64,000 nt of DNA from Halosimplex litoreum (lineage in GTDB: Archaea > Halobacteriota > Halobacteria > Halobacteriales > Haloarculaceae): NCBI RefSeq assembly GCF_016065055.1, contig NZ_CP065856.1:186001-250000 (forward strand), read 5' to 3'. Below the pieces are notes generated by a model. That model was not told where the DNA came from and ran no database searches. It saw only the letters and a list, made by a program, of their open reading frames with translations. Positions 1-8,472 of this stretch are shown one piece after another (the stretch's first letter is position 1; each line of letters opens with the position of its first letter). A program made the position numbers and the translations under genes.

Positions 1-104
1 GCCCACGGGGGCGACCGGACCGAGACCGATCCCGCCCAGCGGGCGCGAGATCCACACCCTCTGAACTGGGGTGACGAAGCGGCAATCGGCCGACCGAATC
101 ACGG
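1..104. other. left edge, no supported gene
   Basis: Downstream flank of the asparagine-synthase-like gene. One plus-strand frame is open from the edge to a TGA at 62-64 and could be the last 20 codons of a gene lying to the left, but nothing recognisable can be read from it. Confidence 0.3.
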
Positions 105-1895
105 TCAGTCGAAGTGCCGTTGCAGCCAGAGCTCGATCGTCGTGATCGAACAGAGCGCGCTCGACTCGTCGCTCTCGCCGTCGAGGTGGCGCTGGCGGCG
201 GTCCTCGACGGCGACGCCGTCGAGGAACCAGCGGTCGCGCGCGTCGTCGATCAGGTCGTCGAGCCGCGACTGAATTTCGTCGTGATCCCTGTACCACTGG
301 CCGGCCATCGAAGTGCCGCCGTAGGTCGGGTCGCCGAGCAGGTGCGAGAGGCCGGTGCTGGCGAAGAAGCCGGCGACGTGGAGCGGGTACGGGAGACTCG
401 GCTTCAACCGCGACCGTTCGTAGGGGATCTCGGCGAGGTCGGCGTCCAGCAAGCGTATCATCCCGATTTTCGGCTTGACGACGCCGAAGATCAGCTCGCC
501 GTCGGAGCCGGGAAGCGCGCCCATCCGCCACGAGGGCGGGAGCCGCGCGGCGCTCTCGAGGAAGTCGCCGTCGGCGTAGGCGACGCGGGTCCCGCTCCGG
601 CCGCGGGCGACGGGGTTGCTCGCGTGCGCGAGGCGAGGATAGTAGTTCTGGAAGTGGGCGTCCACGACCGCCTGTTCGAAGTCGGTCTCCTCGGTTCGGG
701 CCGCTTCGCGTCGATACGAGCCCATCGGGTCCACGTCGGCGTCGACGATGTCCGTCACCTCCTCGGCCGGCAGCGACGCCTCGCTGTGGTACATCGAGTC
801 GACGAGCGACGACGCCTCCTGCAGGTGATACCGGCTGAGGTGCTGGCCCAACAGTTCGCCGACGATCCCCTCCATGAGGACGTTCGGCTCGCGGCCGTCG
901 ATGTTGTCGGTCGCGGTCAGGTTGAGCGCGAAGTTCCAGTTGACCAGCCCGTCGGTGGCGTCCACGGTCTTCTCCAGCGTCGGGAGGAATCGGTCGGGCG
1001 TCAACGGGACCGTCTCGTTGGGCAGTTCCAGCGTCTCCGCGACGTCCTCGGCGAGGCGGACGTTGATGCCGCCGCCGGGGTTGGCGTCGTACGTGTAGGT
1101 GGTCAGCGAGTCGAAGGCGTCACGCTCGCGCTGGACGCGCGCGAACTCGCTCACCGTCGCGCGGCTGTCGAGCCCCCCCGAGAGCCAGATCCCCACGTCG
1201 CCCGAGACGGTGTTGGCAGTCCGGTCGACCGTCCGCTTGAACTCCGCGGTCAGGTCGTGGAAGTACTCCGTCGTCGGTTCGGCGGGGTCGTAGTCCGGCC
1301 GCCAGTAGCGTCGCCCGGTCACCTCGCCGCCGTGATACTCGACGACAGTCCCCGGGTGAACCGACTTGACCCCCTCCAGCAGCGTCGTGTCGCTCCACAT
1401 GTGGCCCATCAGGATCAGGTCGCTCACGCCCTGGGGGTCCACGCTGGGGTCGTCGAGCGCGGGCATGAGCTGTGAGGTCCCTGAGGCGAAGGAGAATCCG
1501 TCGTCGTGTCGGTACACCGGCGGCCGGCTGCCGATCTTGTCGGTGGCGAGCAGGACCCGGTCCTCGCTCGCGTCGACCGCGGCGATCGTGAACGGCCCGT
1601 CCAGCGTTTCGAGCGTCGGGTCGGGCGCCTGGAGCAGCCGCTCGAAGATCGTCTCCGTGTCCCACCCGAGTTCGGCGCGGTTCGAGACCGCACCGTCGAT
1701 CACGCCCGCGGCCTGTCCGTCGCGCCAGAACGTATGCCCCTCCGGGTCCTTCTCGCCGTGGTGGCGGATCCCCACGCCGTGGGACCCGGTGTCGAAGCGG
1801 TCGGTCCCGTACCAGGACTCCCGGGCCATGGTGTCCAGCATGTCGTCGAGGACCGACTCGCCGACGGTGCCGCCGACGATCCCCGTCAGTGCCAT
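105..1895 (-). CDS. asparagine synthase-like protein without the glutaminase cysteine
   Basis: A 596-residue protein with an N-terminal Ntn-type glutamine amidotransferase-like domain (about 1-190) and a C-terminal asparagine synthetase/PP-loop ATPase domain, where the AMP-binding motif SGGLDS lies at 239-244. AsnB enzymes amidate a carboxylate using glutamine through Cys2. Here the chain starts MALTGIVGG, so Cys2 is missing and glutamine hydrolysis is unlikely. It may use free ammonia or another amine, or make an amide or lactam on a cell-surface polymer (inference). ATG 1895 is chosen because the upstream in-frame stretch is arginine-rich and unlike the family. It is divergent from a sulfatase-fold gene at the left edge of a surface-polymer cluster, where AsnB-like genes are common. 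Confidence 0.85.
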   Translation of the reverse strand: MALTGIVGGTVGESVLDDMLDTMARESWYGTDRFDTGSHGVGIRHHGEKDPEGHTFWRDGQAAGVIDGAVSNRAELGWDTETIFERLLQAPDPTLETLDGPFTIAAVDASEDRVLLATDKIGSRPPVYRHDDGFSFASGTSQLMPALDDPSVDPQGVSDLILMGHMWSDTTLLEGVKSVHPGTVVEYHGGEVTGRRYWRPDYDPAEPTTEYFHDLTAEFKRTVDRTANTVSGDVGIWLSGGLDSRATVSEFARVQRERDAFDSLTTYTYDANPGGGINVRLAEDVAETLELPNETVPLTPDRFLPTLEKTVDATDGLVNWNFALNLTATDNIDGREPNVLMEGIVGELLGQHLSRYHLQEASSLVDSMYHSEASLPAEEVTDIVDADVDPMGSYRREAARTEETDFEQAVVDAHFQNYYPRLAHASNPVARGRSGTRVAYADGDFLESAARLPPSWRMGALPGSDGELIFGVVKPKIGMIRLLDADLAEIPYERSRLKPSLPYPLHVAGFFASTGLSHLLGDPTYGGTSMAGQWYRDHDEIQSRLDDLIDDARDRWFLDGVAVEDRRQRHLDGESDESSALCSITTIELWLQRHFD

Positions 1896-2118
1896 CGCCG
1901 CCCCTCGGTCGTCGCGCCGCCGGCCTGTCTCCTGTCCCGCTCGTACGCAGTTCCCGTCATCGCCCCGAAGGTATCCGGCAGTGGGCTTTGGTATACGCCT
2001 CCTAAGCGGCGAGCGTGGGGATCGGGCGGCTCGAACGGGCGCCGCCGTGAGCCGGCGTCGACGGGTCGAGCTCCCGGTCGGCGTCGCCCGCATCGGGCAG
2101 CCGGCCAGGGTACAAGCC

Positions 2119-2127
2119 TTATAACAA
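2119..2127 (+). promoter_or_regulatory. TATA box with the TTATAACAA motif
   Basis: TTATAACAA lies 38 nt before the ATG at 2165, which leaves a short leader of about 12-15 nt. A similar ATAACAA box recurs before four other genes of this cluster (5411, 8229, 9957 and 5264). Confidence 0.55.
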
Positions 2128-2164
2128 TTCGGCTACGCAGGAAGGCTTACTCGACAGCGAAACG

Positions 2165-3115
2165 ATGCTCTCGAAACGCCAACTGCGACGAGTCGCGACG
2201 TGGGCCGTCGACAGCCCGAACCTGCTCGCCCGACAGGTCAACCGGGCCTATCACACCCGGGCGTTCAACCGCGAGTTCAACCACGACGGAGTGTCCGTCG
2301 TCGACGAGGACTGGGACACCCTGATCGTACTCGACGCCTGTCGGTACGACCTGTTCGAAGAACGCCACGACCTCCCAGGGACGCTCTCGGCCAGGGAGTC
2401 ACGGGCCGCCCACACCTCTGAGTTTATCCTCGGGAACTTCCACGAGCGGGACCTGACCGACACCGTCTACGTGACGGCCAGCCCGATCCTCGAACGGGGC
2501 TACCAGCACAAGTACGACCCGTCGTTCCACGCGGTCGTCAACGTCTGGCAGGAGGACGGGTGGGACGACGAGTACAACACCGTGCTGCCGGAGACGATGG
2601 CCGAGTACGCGCTGGAGACCGCCGAGCGCTACCCGAACAAGCGGCTGATCGTCCACTTCATGCAACCGCACTACCCGTTCGTCGGCTCGGGGCTGGCCCT
2701 GGACAAGGAGACCGTGCCCGATCCCGAGGAGATCGAGACCGACGTCTGGCACGAGATGATGCGCGAACGGGCGTCGATCACCCGAGAGGAGATCACCGAG
2801 GCCTACCATCGCAACTTCGACGTGGTCCAGCCCCACGTGCGGGAGTTGCTCGACGAACTCTCCGGCAAGAGCGTCGTCACCTCCGACCACGGCAACATGC
2901 TTGGCGAACGGGCCCGCCCGATCCCGATCCGCGAGTGGGGCCACCCCGACGGCGTCTACACCCCGGAGCTGGTGACGGTCCCGTGGCTCGAATACGAGAG
3001 CGGCCCGAGGCGAGAGGTCGTCGCCGAGGCGCCCATCGACGAGACCGAGGGCGACGACGCCGTCGAGGACGACGTGGTGACCGAGCGACTCAGGAACCTC
3101 GGCTACGCCGAGTAG
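2165..3115 (+). CDS. short sulfatase-fold (alkaline phosphatase superfamily) protein
   Basis: A 316-residue protein of the alkaline phosphatase/sulfatase superfamily. Metal-site motifs are visible: LDACRYD (Asp57), FMQPHYPF around residue 169, and SDHGNMLGE (Asp241, His242). The segment that carries the formylglycine Cys/Ser in true sulfatases reads AHTSEFILGN, with Thr84 as the best nucleophile candidate and no C-x-P-x-R. This favours a phospho-transfer or phosphodiesterase role, as in LtaS/EptA-type enzymes, over sulfate ester hydrolysis (inference). No signal peptide or membrane span is seen, so it is probably cytoplasmic. Short proteins of this type are common in haloarchaeal polysaccharide clusters. 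Its own TATA box is at 2119. Confidence 0.8.
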   Translation: MLSKRQLRRVATWAVDSPNLLARQVNRAYHTRAFNREFNHDGVSVVDEDWDTLIVLDACRYDLFEERHDLPGTLSARESRAAHTSEFILGNFHERDLTDTVYVTASPILERGYQHKYDPSFHAVVNVWQEDGWDDEYNTVLPETMAEYALETAERYPNKRLIVHFMQPHYPFVGSGLALDKETVPDPEEIETDVWHEMMRERASITREEITEAYHRNFDVVQPHVRELLDELSGKSVVTSDHGNMLGERARPIPIREWGHPDGVYTPELVTVPWLEYESGPRREVVAEAPIDETEGDDAVEDDVVTERLRNLGYAE

Positions 3116-3153
3116 GGGCGCGGTCGAGACGTGATCGAAGCCGGCCTCGCCGT

Positions 3154-4047
3154 TCAGTCCGAGAGCCGACGTTTGACGCGCCGGTAGTTGTTCTTCAGGA
3201 GGAACCGGCCGACGAAGCCGGGCTCCTCGCGCTGTTTCGTGTGGCTGTGGTAGGTCCCGAGTTCGTCTGGCTCCCACGGTTCGAAGTCGGGCGAGCGGAG
3301 CTTCTCGACGCCGGTGGCGAAGATCTCCCGCTGGATGGCCGCGGTCGCTTCGCCGATGTCGGCGTACGTCGGGTCGGGCGGGAGTTCCCGGGAGTCGATC
3401 TCGACGATCCGCCCGCCGTCGATGTCCTCCGTGAGCCGCTGGAGCGTCACGGCGACCCTGTCGTCGTCGTTGACGAAGGTGATCTTCGGTCCCATCCCGC
3501 GGTAGTCGCGGATGTCGCAGCCGTGCGTGCTGAGGACGCCGTGTTCGGGCGCGTCGAGGACCGGCCCCTTGAGGAGGCCGAACCCGAATCGGACGAGCAC
3601 GTCGCACTCCTCGCCGAGGGTCTCGGTGACATCCTCGGGGAGCGTGTTCCAGGCGCCGCCGGCCGGGACCGGGTCGACCTCGTGGGTCCGCACGTCGGAG
3701 AGGACGTCGACCGACTCGATAGGCTTGGACTGGCGCGCCTCCATCTGCTGGCGCTCGTCGAACAGCATCCACCCCAGCTTCCGGTCGGCGTAGATGAACG
3801 CCTTCAGTTTCTCGTCGCGCAGCACGTCGAAAAAGAGGCCGACGTCGGACGGGGCGACGCTGGCGCCGCGGTTGATCGCGTTGGCGCCCTGTTTGACTAC
3901 CGAGGAGTCGTCCCTGACCGACGCGTCGACGACGACGCGTTCGATGCTCGCGCCGTCGACGGCGTCGACGTTTTCGAGGGCCGCTTCCTGCCAGTGCAGT
4001 ACCATGGGGTTCGCGAGAACCCCGACTCGGATCGTGTTCTCAGTCAT
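3154..4047 (-). CDS. formyltransferase-fold protein (sugar N-formyltransferase-like)
   Basis: A 297-residue protein with the core of the methionyl-tRNA/ArnA formyltransferase family. The signature region reads LSTHGCDIRDYRG (from about residue 172), followed by EDIDGGRIV (Asp210). In characterised members the triad is Asn-x-His ... Asp. Here His175 and Asp210 are kept but the Asn is Ser173, so activity may be altered. It is not the housekeeping tRNA enzyme: archaea start with unformylated Met, and the neighbours are surface-polymer genes. Formylation of an amino sugar or related precursor is the likeliest role (inference). It lies 25 nt after the Asp-box gene in the same orientation, probably as an operon. 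Confidence 0.75.
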   Translation of the reverse strand: MTENTIRVGVLANPMVLHWQEAALENVDAVDGASIERVVVDASVRDDSSVVKQGANAINRGASVAPSDVGLFFDVLRDEKLKAFIYADRKLGWMLFDERQQMEARQSKPIESVDVLSDVRTHEVDPVPAGGAWNTLPEDVTETLGEECDVLVRFGFGLLKGPVLDAPEHGVLSTHGCDIRDYRGMGPKITFVNDDDRVAVTLQRLTEDIDGGRIVEIDSRELPPDPTYADIGEATAAIQREIFATGVEKLRSPDFEPWEPDELGTYHSHTKQREEPGFVGRFLLKNNYRRVKRRLSD

Positions 4048-4072
4048 GGGTTCGGTCCAGTCGTGGGTTGGG

Positions 4073-5236
4073 TCAGTCGTTCCCGGCGGCGCCCACCGCC
4101 GGGACGGCCGCCGGGTCGTCGTCGAACAGCAGTCGTTCGAGGTCGCTCGGCGGAACGCGGAGTATCTCGCCGTGGTGGCGGCTCGTGTTGTACGGGTTGA
4201 TCAGCACGCCCAGGTCGTCGTCGGCGCGGACGAACACGTAGGCGCTGGCGGCCGGGAGCGCCGCCAGCGCCTCGCCGAGGGCGGACCGACGGGTGAACGT
4301 GCACAGCTCGTGCCACTCGCGGTAGTCGGTCGCCGACGTAGTCGCGAGCACGCGGGCCGTCCGACTCCCGGAGTCGTCCCGGTCGGCGGTCGGCGCCGTG
4401 CTGTCGTAGCCACACTCGGCGGCCGTCGCGGCGACGACGACCGACTCGCCGCCCACCGACAGCGTCTCGACGTAGTAGACCGACTCCGCGGTCGTCCCGA
4501 CCGTCACGGGTTCGGGCTCCTCGTCGCCGATCCGCTCGCGCGGCAGCGCGAGCAGTTCGACTGTGTCGACGTACGGACAGTCCATCCCCCAGAGGACGGC
4601 GTCGGGCGTGAACGCCAGCCCGACCGCGCGCCAGCGCTGGCTTCCGGTCCCCACGGACCGAAACTCGCCGTCGACGAAGTAGCCGACCGCACTCTCGTCG
4701 TCCGTGTCGCCGGTGGTCCCCCAGAGCCGTTCGCCGTAGGGGTCGTGGAACAGCCCGTGGAAGTGCCGGGCGTCCGCCCGGACATGATACGTCGACCACG
4801 AGTGCCCCGCATCGTCACTGTGGAGGACGCGCGCGTCGTCGTCACCCAGCGGGTACTCCGCGAGATACAGACCGCCCTCGTGTTCGCACAGCGACGTGGG
4901 GAGTACGCCCATCGGGCCGGATGGGTCGGGCAACTCGTGGGCGACCGACCACGACCGCCCGCCGTCGGCGGAGGCGAACACCCACTGCCCGACGGTGGCG
5001 ACCAGGCCCTCGGCGCCGACCGGCCAGACGTTCGTCGTCGTGTACGCCCCGACGAGCGGTCCGAGCAAGCGCTTGGTCCGTCCCGCGTTCAGGACGCGGA
5101 ACCGAACCCCGTCCAGCCCGCGACCGGGACTCGGAATCGTCCCGCGGTCCGTAATCTCACTCCCTGGCCGCCACGCCGAGACGCGACGACCGTCCGCGCA
5201 GTAGCCGACCTGATTCCGGATCCCACCGAGTTGCAT
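4073..5236 (-). CDS. BNR/Asp-box beta-propeller protein
   Basis: A 387-residue protein with two clear Asp-boxes, SADGGRSWS (about residue 90) and SDDAGHSWS (about residue 140), in the spacing of sialidase-type beta-propellers. No signal peptide or transmembrane segment is visible, so it may be cytoplasmic or leave by an unrecognised route. The catalytic Arg triad and Tyr of sialidases cannot be identified, so I call only a propeller, possibly binding or processing a glycan. ATG 5236 lies 28 nt from a TTAACAA box; a GTG at 5254 would add six residues. It is probably co-transcribed with the formyltransferase-fold gene that follows. Confidence 0.7.
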   Translation of the reverse strand: MQLGGIRNQVGYCADGRRVSAWRPGSEITDRGTIPSPGRGLDGVRFRVLNAGRTKRLLGPLVGAYTTTNVWPVGAEGLVATVGQWVFASADGGRSWSVAHELPDPSGPMGVLPTSLCEHEGGLYLAEYPLGDDDARVLHSDDAGHSWSTYHVRADARHFHGLFHDPYGERLWGTTGDTDDESAVGYFVDGEFRSVGTGSQRWRAVGLAFTPDAVLWGMDCPYVDTVELLALPRERIGDEEPEPVTVGTTAESVYYVETLSVGGESVVVAATAAECGYDSTAPTADRDDSGSRTARVLATTSATDYREWHELCTFTRRSALGEALAALPAASAYVFVRADDDLGVLINPYNTSRHHGEILRVPPSDLERLLFDDDPAAVPAVGAAGND

Positions 5237-5263
5237 CGGTGTTCCGTACCCCACGGTCGCCCT

Positions 5264-5270
5264 TTGTTAA
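5264..5270 (-). promoter_or_regulatory. TATA-like TTAACAA box
   Basis: On the minus strand TTAACAA is followed by AGGG and lies 28 nt before ATG 5236, consistent with leaderless transcription. It resembles the ATAACAA boxes of neighbouring genes. Confidence 0.4.
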
Positions 5271-5410
5271 CGACTCAATACAGGGTCGGCCGTTCGTCTC
5301 ACCCGACCGCCAGTCCAGCGTCGTCCGGCGCGATCCGCCGCGTCGAGGCCAGCGACACTCGACCACAGCGAACGAGCCCATAGACTCGGGACGGTTCGTT
5401 TAAGCTGAAA

Positions 5411-5417
5411 ATAACAA
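5411..5417 (+). promoter_or_regulatory. TATA-like ATAACAA box
   Basis: AAAATAACAAG in an otherwise GC-rich stretch, 36 nt before GTG 5453 and 51 nt before ATG 5468. It is the only plausible promoter element for the DUF1616 gene. Confidence 0.45.
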
Positions 5418-5467
5418 GACCACCACGGGTCGATAGCTCGAACAGCATCTAGGTGACCACTCCAGCA

Positions 5468-6490
5468 ATGTCATTCATCACCGACGCGGGCGGCGCTCAC
5501 AGCGAAGCGAAATCCCTTCTGAAGGCAGCCGTGAGCCACCCGACAGCGTTGGCCGTGTTCGTCACCACCGGCGGGCTCGTCGTTCAGCTCGACGGGGTCC
5601 CGGGACCCGTCCGGACGGTCGTCGCGCTGCCGCTGGTGTTTTTCGCCCCGGGCTACATGCTCGCGGCGACGATATACCCCGAGCGGTACACTGGATCGCA
5701 CGGCGACGACGCGCTGCTGTCCGGCGGCGGGCGGGACCGCCACGGGCTCCACCCGCTCGAACGGATCGCCCTCTCCATCGGCCTCAGCGTCGCGATCGTT
5801 CCGCTGCTCGGCGTGGCCGTCTGGGCCGCCTTCGGCGAGTTCACTCGCGCACTCGTTCTCGCCGGTCTCGTGAGCGTCGTCGGTCTGCTGCTCCCGGTCG
5901 CGCTCGCTCGCCGCTACGGTCTCGCCCCGGACCGACGACTGGTCACCCGGCCCCGGACCCAGATCCGGCGTTTCGGTCGATGGCTCTCCGGGTCGTCGAC
6001 CGCGGAGACAGCGACGAACGTGGTCCTCGTGGCCAGTATCGTCCTCGCGGCGGGCGCGTTCACGTACGGGGTCGCGGTCCCCGTCGACGGCGAGTCCTAC
6101 TCTACCGCCGCGCTGCTCACGGATCAGGACGGCGGCCCGACCGCCGAGGGCTATCCGACGAACTTCACCGCCGGTGAGCCGGAGTCGCTGACGATACAGG
6201 TGACCAACAGCGAGAACGCGGAGACGAAGTACACGATCGTCGAAACGGTCGAACGGGTGACGATACGGAACTCCGGGATCGACGTCGTCGACCGGTCGGA
6301 ACTCGGTCGCGAACGGGTCACGCTCCGGGAGGGAGCGACCGCACGGCTCGACCGCGAAGTCGCGCCCGATTTGACGGGCGAGTCGCTCCAGCTCTCCTAC
6401 TACGTGTACAAGGGATCCGCACCGGAGCAGCCGAGTCGATCGACCGCGTACCGCGATCTCCACCTGTGGATCACCGTCGAGCCGGCCTGA
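5468..6490 (+). CDS. DUF1616 family membrane protein
   Basis: A 340-residue membrane protein. There are hydrophobic segments at about residues 20-40, 45-65, 105-125 and 130-150, a basic arginine-rich cytoplasmic loop, a further span near 190-205, then an external beta-rich domain (PTNFTAGEPESLTIQVTN, with an NFT sequon) ending in SYYVYKGSAPEQPSR. This matches DUF1616 proteins, which are found in archaeal cell-surface and polysaccharide clusters without a known reaction. An alternative GTG start at 5453 would add MTTPA. It is flanked by divergent and convergent cluster genes and is transcribed alone. Confidence 0.7.
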   Translation: MSFITDAGGAHSEAKSLLKAAVSHPTALAVFVTTGGLVVQLDGVPGPVRTVVALPLVFFAPGYMLAATIYPERYTGSHGDDALLSGGGRDRHGLHPLERIALSIGLSVAIVPLLGVAVWAAFGEFTRALVLAGLVSVVGLLLPVALARRYGLAPDRRLVTRPRTQIRRFGRWLSGSSTAETATNVVLVASIVLAAGAFTYGVAVPVDGESYSTAALLTDQDGGPTAEGYPTNFTAGEPESLTIQVTNSENAETKYTIVETVERVTIRNSGIDVVDRSELGRERVTLREGATARLDREVAPDLTGESLQLSYYVYKGSAPEQPSRSTAYRDLHLWITVEPA

Positions 6491-6541
6491 GAGACCACCG
6501 GTTCGGCGCTCCGGCGGAATCGCCTCCCGTTCCCTCCCCGG

Positions 6542-8197
6542 TCACGGCTGGGCGTATTTGAGATACTCCGGCGACCGGTCCAGCACCCGCCCGAAGTAGG
6601 TTCCGCCCTCGTTGCGGGTAGAGGCGACCGAGTACGGCGCGGTCGCGGACATCTCGACGCAGACGTTCGAGTCGGTTCCTGATTCGTCCGTCCCGAACAC
6701 CTGTGTCTGGTCGGCGCCGGCCGATGCCTCGGTCGCGATGGAGATCCGCGGCCCGAGACAGAGCAACTCTTCGGCGCTGTCCGACGAGTCGTCGGTGTAC
6801 ACCCAGAGCGGGTACCGGCTCGATTCACAGGCGTAGCGCGTCACTCGCGACCCGGCGGAGTTCGCCAGAAAGAGCCCGTCTCGCCCGCGGGCGTCCCGCT
6901 GGGTGATCGTCAGCCCGTCTATCTCCGACCCCGGCCGACCGTTGACGAGCACGTCGACGGCCTGCGACGCGGTGGTGTCGATCTCGATGTCCCGGAGCGT
7001 GATATCCCAGGGCCGCTCCGGGGCTCCGCCCATCTCACTGGCGCCCGGCGGCGCGACCTGTATCGCTCGGAAGCCGTCTCGGTCGATATCGAAGGTGCAG
7101 TCGCGCACGGCCAGCCGCCCCGCGGTCCCGTCGACCTCGACGAGTCCGCGGGCGTATTCGGCCGATCTGACCGCGAACTCGCAGCTCTCGATGGCACCGC
7201 CGGTCTTCCCCTGCCAGCCCGACTCCCACCAGATACCACGGACGGCGTTGTAGTCGCCGGCGACGCGGTCGGCGGCGTCCGTGTCTATCTCGATGGTCGC
7301 GTCCCTGACGAACGAGTCCTCGCCGCAGACCCTGATCTGGGAGACCGCGTTGTTCCTGAACGTCCCGCCGGTGATCTGGACCGGACCGTTGGTTCTGCTG
7401 GCGTAGACGCCGTTGCTTCCGCACTGTTCGATGTGACAGTCGAGCAGCTGCAGCGTGCCGTAGTGATGGGGGCCGCTGAAGAACGCGACGAACGCGTCGG
7501 GGTACACGCCCACTTCCCCGCCGCCTCTGTTCACGTACCGTTCGACCGTGCCCCGTCCGGACGAGTCGGTGACCTGGACGATGAGATCCTTCGTGCCGTT
7601 CTCGGTCGGGGAGAATCCCCCGACCTCGACGTCGCGGACGACGAGCCCGTCTCGCTGGTGTATCAACAGCCCGGAGTTGGTCACCCTGTCGTCGGTCTGG
7701 TCGGCAGTGAAGTTCTCGAACAGCGAGCCGCTGCCGGAGGTGACGTGTAGCAGCCGACTGCTGTACCCCTCCGGGTGGACGAACCGCACGTCACGCCGGC
7801 TGTCGCCCGTGCCTCGCATACCGAAGGAGATGTCGCCGTCGACCTCGATCGGTCTGGTCACCAGGTACTCGCCCGGCGGGAACTCGATCAACGTCCCGTC
7901 GGCGATCGCCGCCTCGATGGCGTCGTCGCAGGGCTCGGAGCCGTCGGGCGCACACCCGCTGTCGGCCACGGCGTCGACCACCGTCCGGAATTCGGGTTCC
8001 GGCGTCGGCGTCGGTGACGGCGTGGACGACGCCGTCGAGAGGGCGCGCGCGTCCGTCTCTGCCGGAGGGGACCGCGTCGCGGTCGGAGGGGTCGCCCGCG
8101 ACCGCTCCGGCCGCTCGTCGGATCCCAACCAGTTACACCCCGCGACGGAGCCCGTCGCGCCGACACTCACGAGTCCGAGGAACTGACGCCTGTTCAT
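6542..8197 (-). CDS. Tat lipoprotein with right-handed beta-helix domain
   Basis: A 551-residue secreted lipoprotein. The N-terminus MNRRQFLGLV is a twin-arginine signal, followed by lipobox SVAGC, so it should be folded before export and anchored by lipid. A Thr/Pro/Ser-rich linker (to about residue 70) leads to a pectate-lyase-like right-handed beta-helix. Signs are FPPGEYLVTRPIEVDG near the start and many repeated short strands (LLHVTSGS, LLIHQRDGLVVRDVEVGG, ITGGTFRNN, IESCEFAV). Proteins of this fold bind or cleave polysaccharides, but no catalytic residues could be assigned. ATG 8197 begins exactly at the Tat signal, so the ten upstream in-frame codons are probably leader. Confidence 0.8.
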   Translation of the reverse strand: MNRRQFLGLVSVGATGSVAGCNWLGSDERPERSRATPPTATRSPPAETDARALSTASSTPSPTPTPEPEFRTVVDAVADSGCAPDGSEPCDDAIEAAIADGTLIEFPPGEYLVTRPIEVDGDISFGMRGTGDSRRDVRFVHPEGYSSRLLHVTSGSGSLFENFTADQTDDRVTNSGLLIHQRDGLVVRDVEVGGFSPTENGTKDLIVQVTDSSGRGTVERYVNRGGGEVGVYPDAFVAFFSGPHHYGTLQLLDCHIEQCGSNGVYASRTNGPVQITGGTFRNNAVSQIRVCGEDSFVRDATIEIDTDAADRVAGDYNAVRGIWWESGWQGKTGGAIESCEFAVRSAEYARGLVEVDGTAGRLAVRDCTFDIDRDGFRAIQVAPPGASEMGGAPERPWDITLRDIEIDTTASQAVDVLVNGRPGSEIDGLTITQRDARGRDGLFLANSAGSRVTRYACESSRYPLWVYTDDSSDSAEELLCLGPRISIATEASAGADQTQVFGTDESGTDSNVCVEMSATAPYSVASTRNEGGTYFGRVLDRSPEYLKYAQP

Positions 8198-8228
8198 TTC
8201 GTCGGCGGACGTTTCGGCGGTACGCACA

Positions 8229-8237
8229 TTGTTATAC
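8229..8237 (-). promoter_or_regulatory. TATA box with the GTATAACAA motif
   Basis: Minus-strand GTATAACAA ends 32 nt before ATG 8197. It is a member of the recurring ATAACAA promoter set. Confidence 0.5.
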
Positions 8238-8472
8238 CCAGAGTCACTCGCCGGTAAGGCCCGTTTTCGCCGCGCAGTACGGCCGTTTCCGGCCCGCTCG
8301 CGCGTTCCGGCTCGACTCGTGGCGCCGACTCGGGACCCGGCTCGCGCCCGGGCCGAGCGTCGGCGATCGAGCGGTGGAGTCGGTCCCGGACCGCGTCCGG
8401 TGTCGTCTCGACGCGCTCCCCGCCGGTAGTATGGATTACATTACATTGGCGGTGGAACGCGCGTCCCCACGC

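Noticed and set aside
114-1475. A 453-codon plus-strand ORF opposite the asparagine-synthase gene
   Set aside because: Arg/Val-rich shadow of the minus-strand gene; no recognisable motif, and the true gene has SGGLDS and a complete fold.
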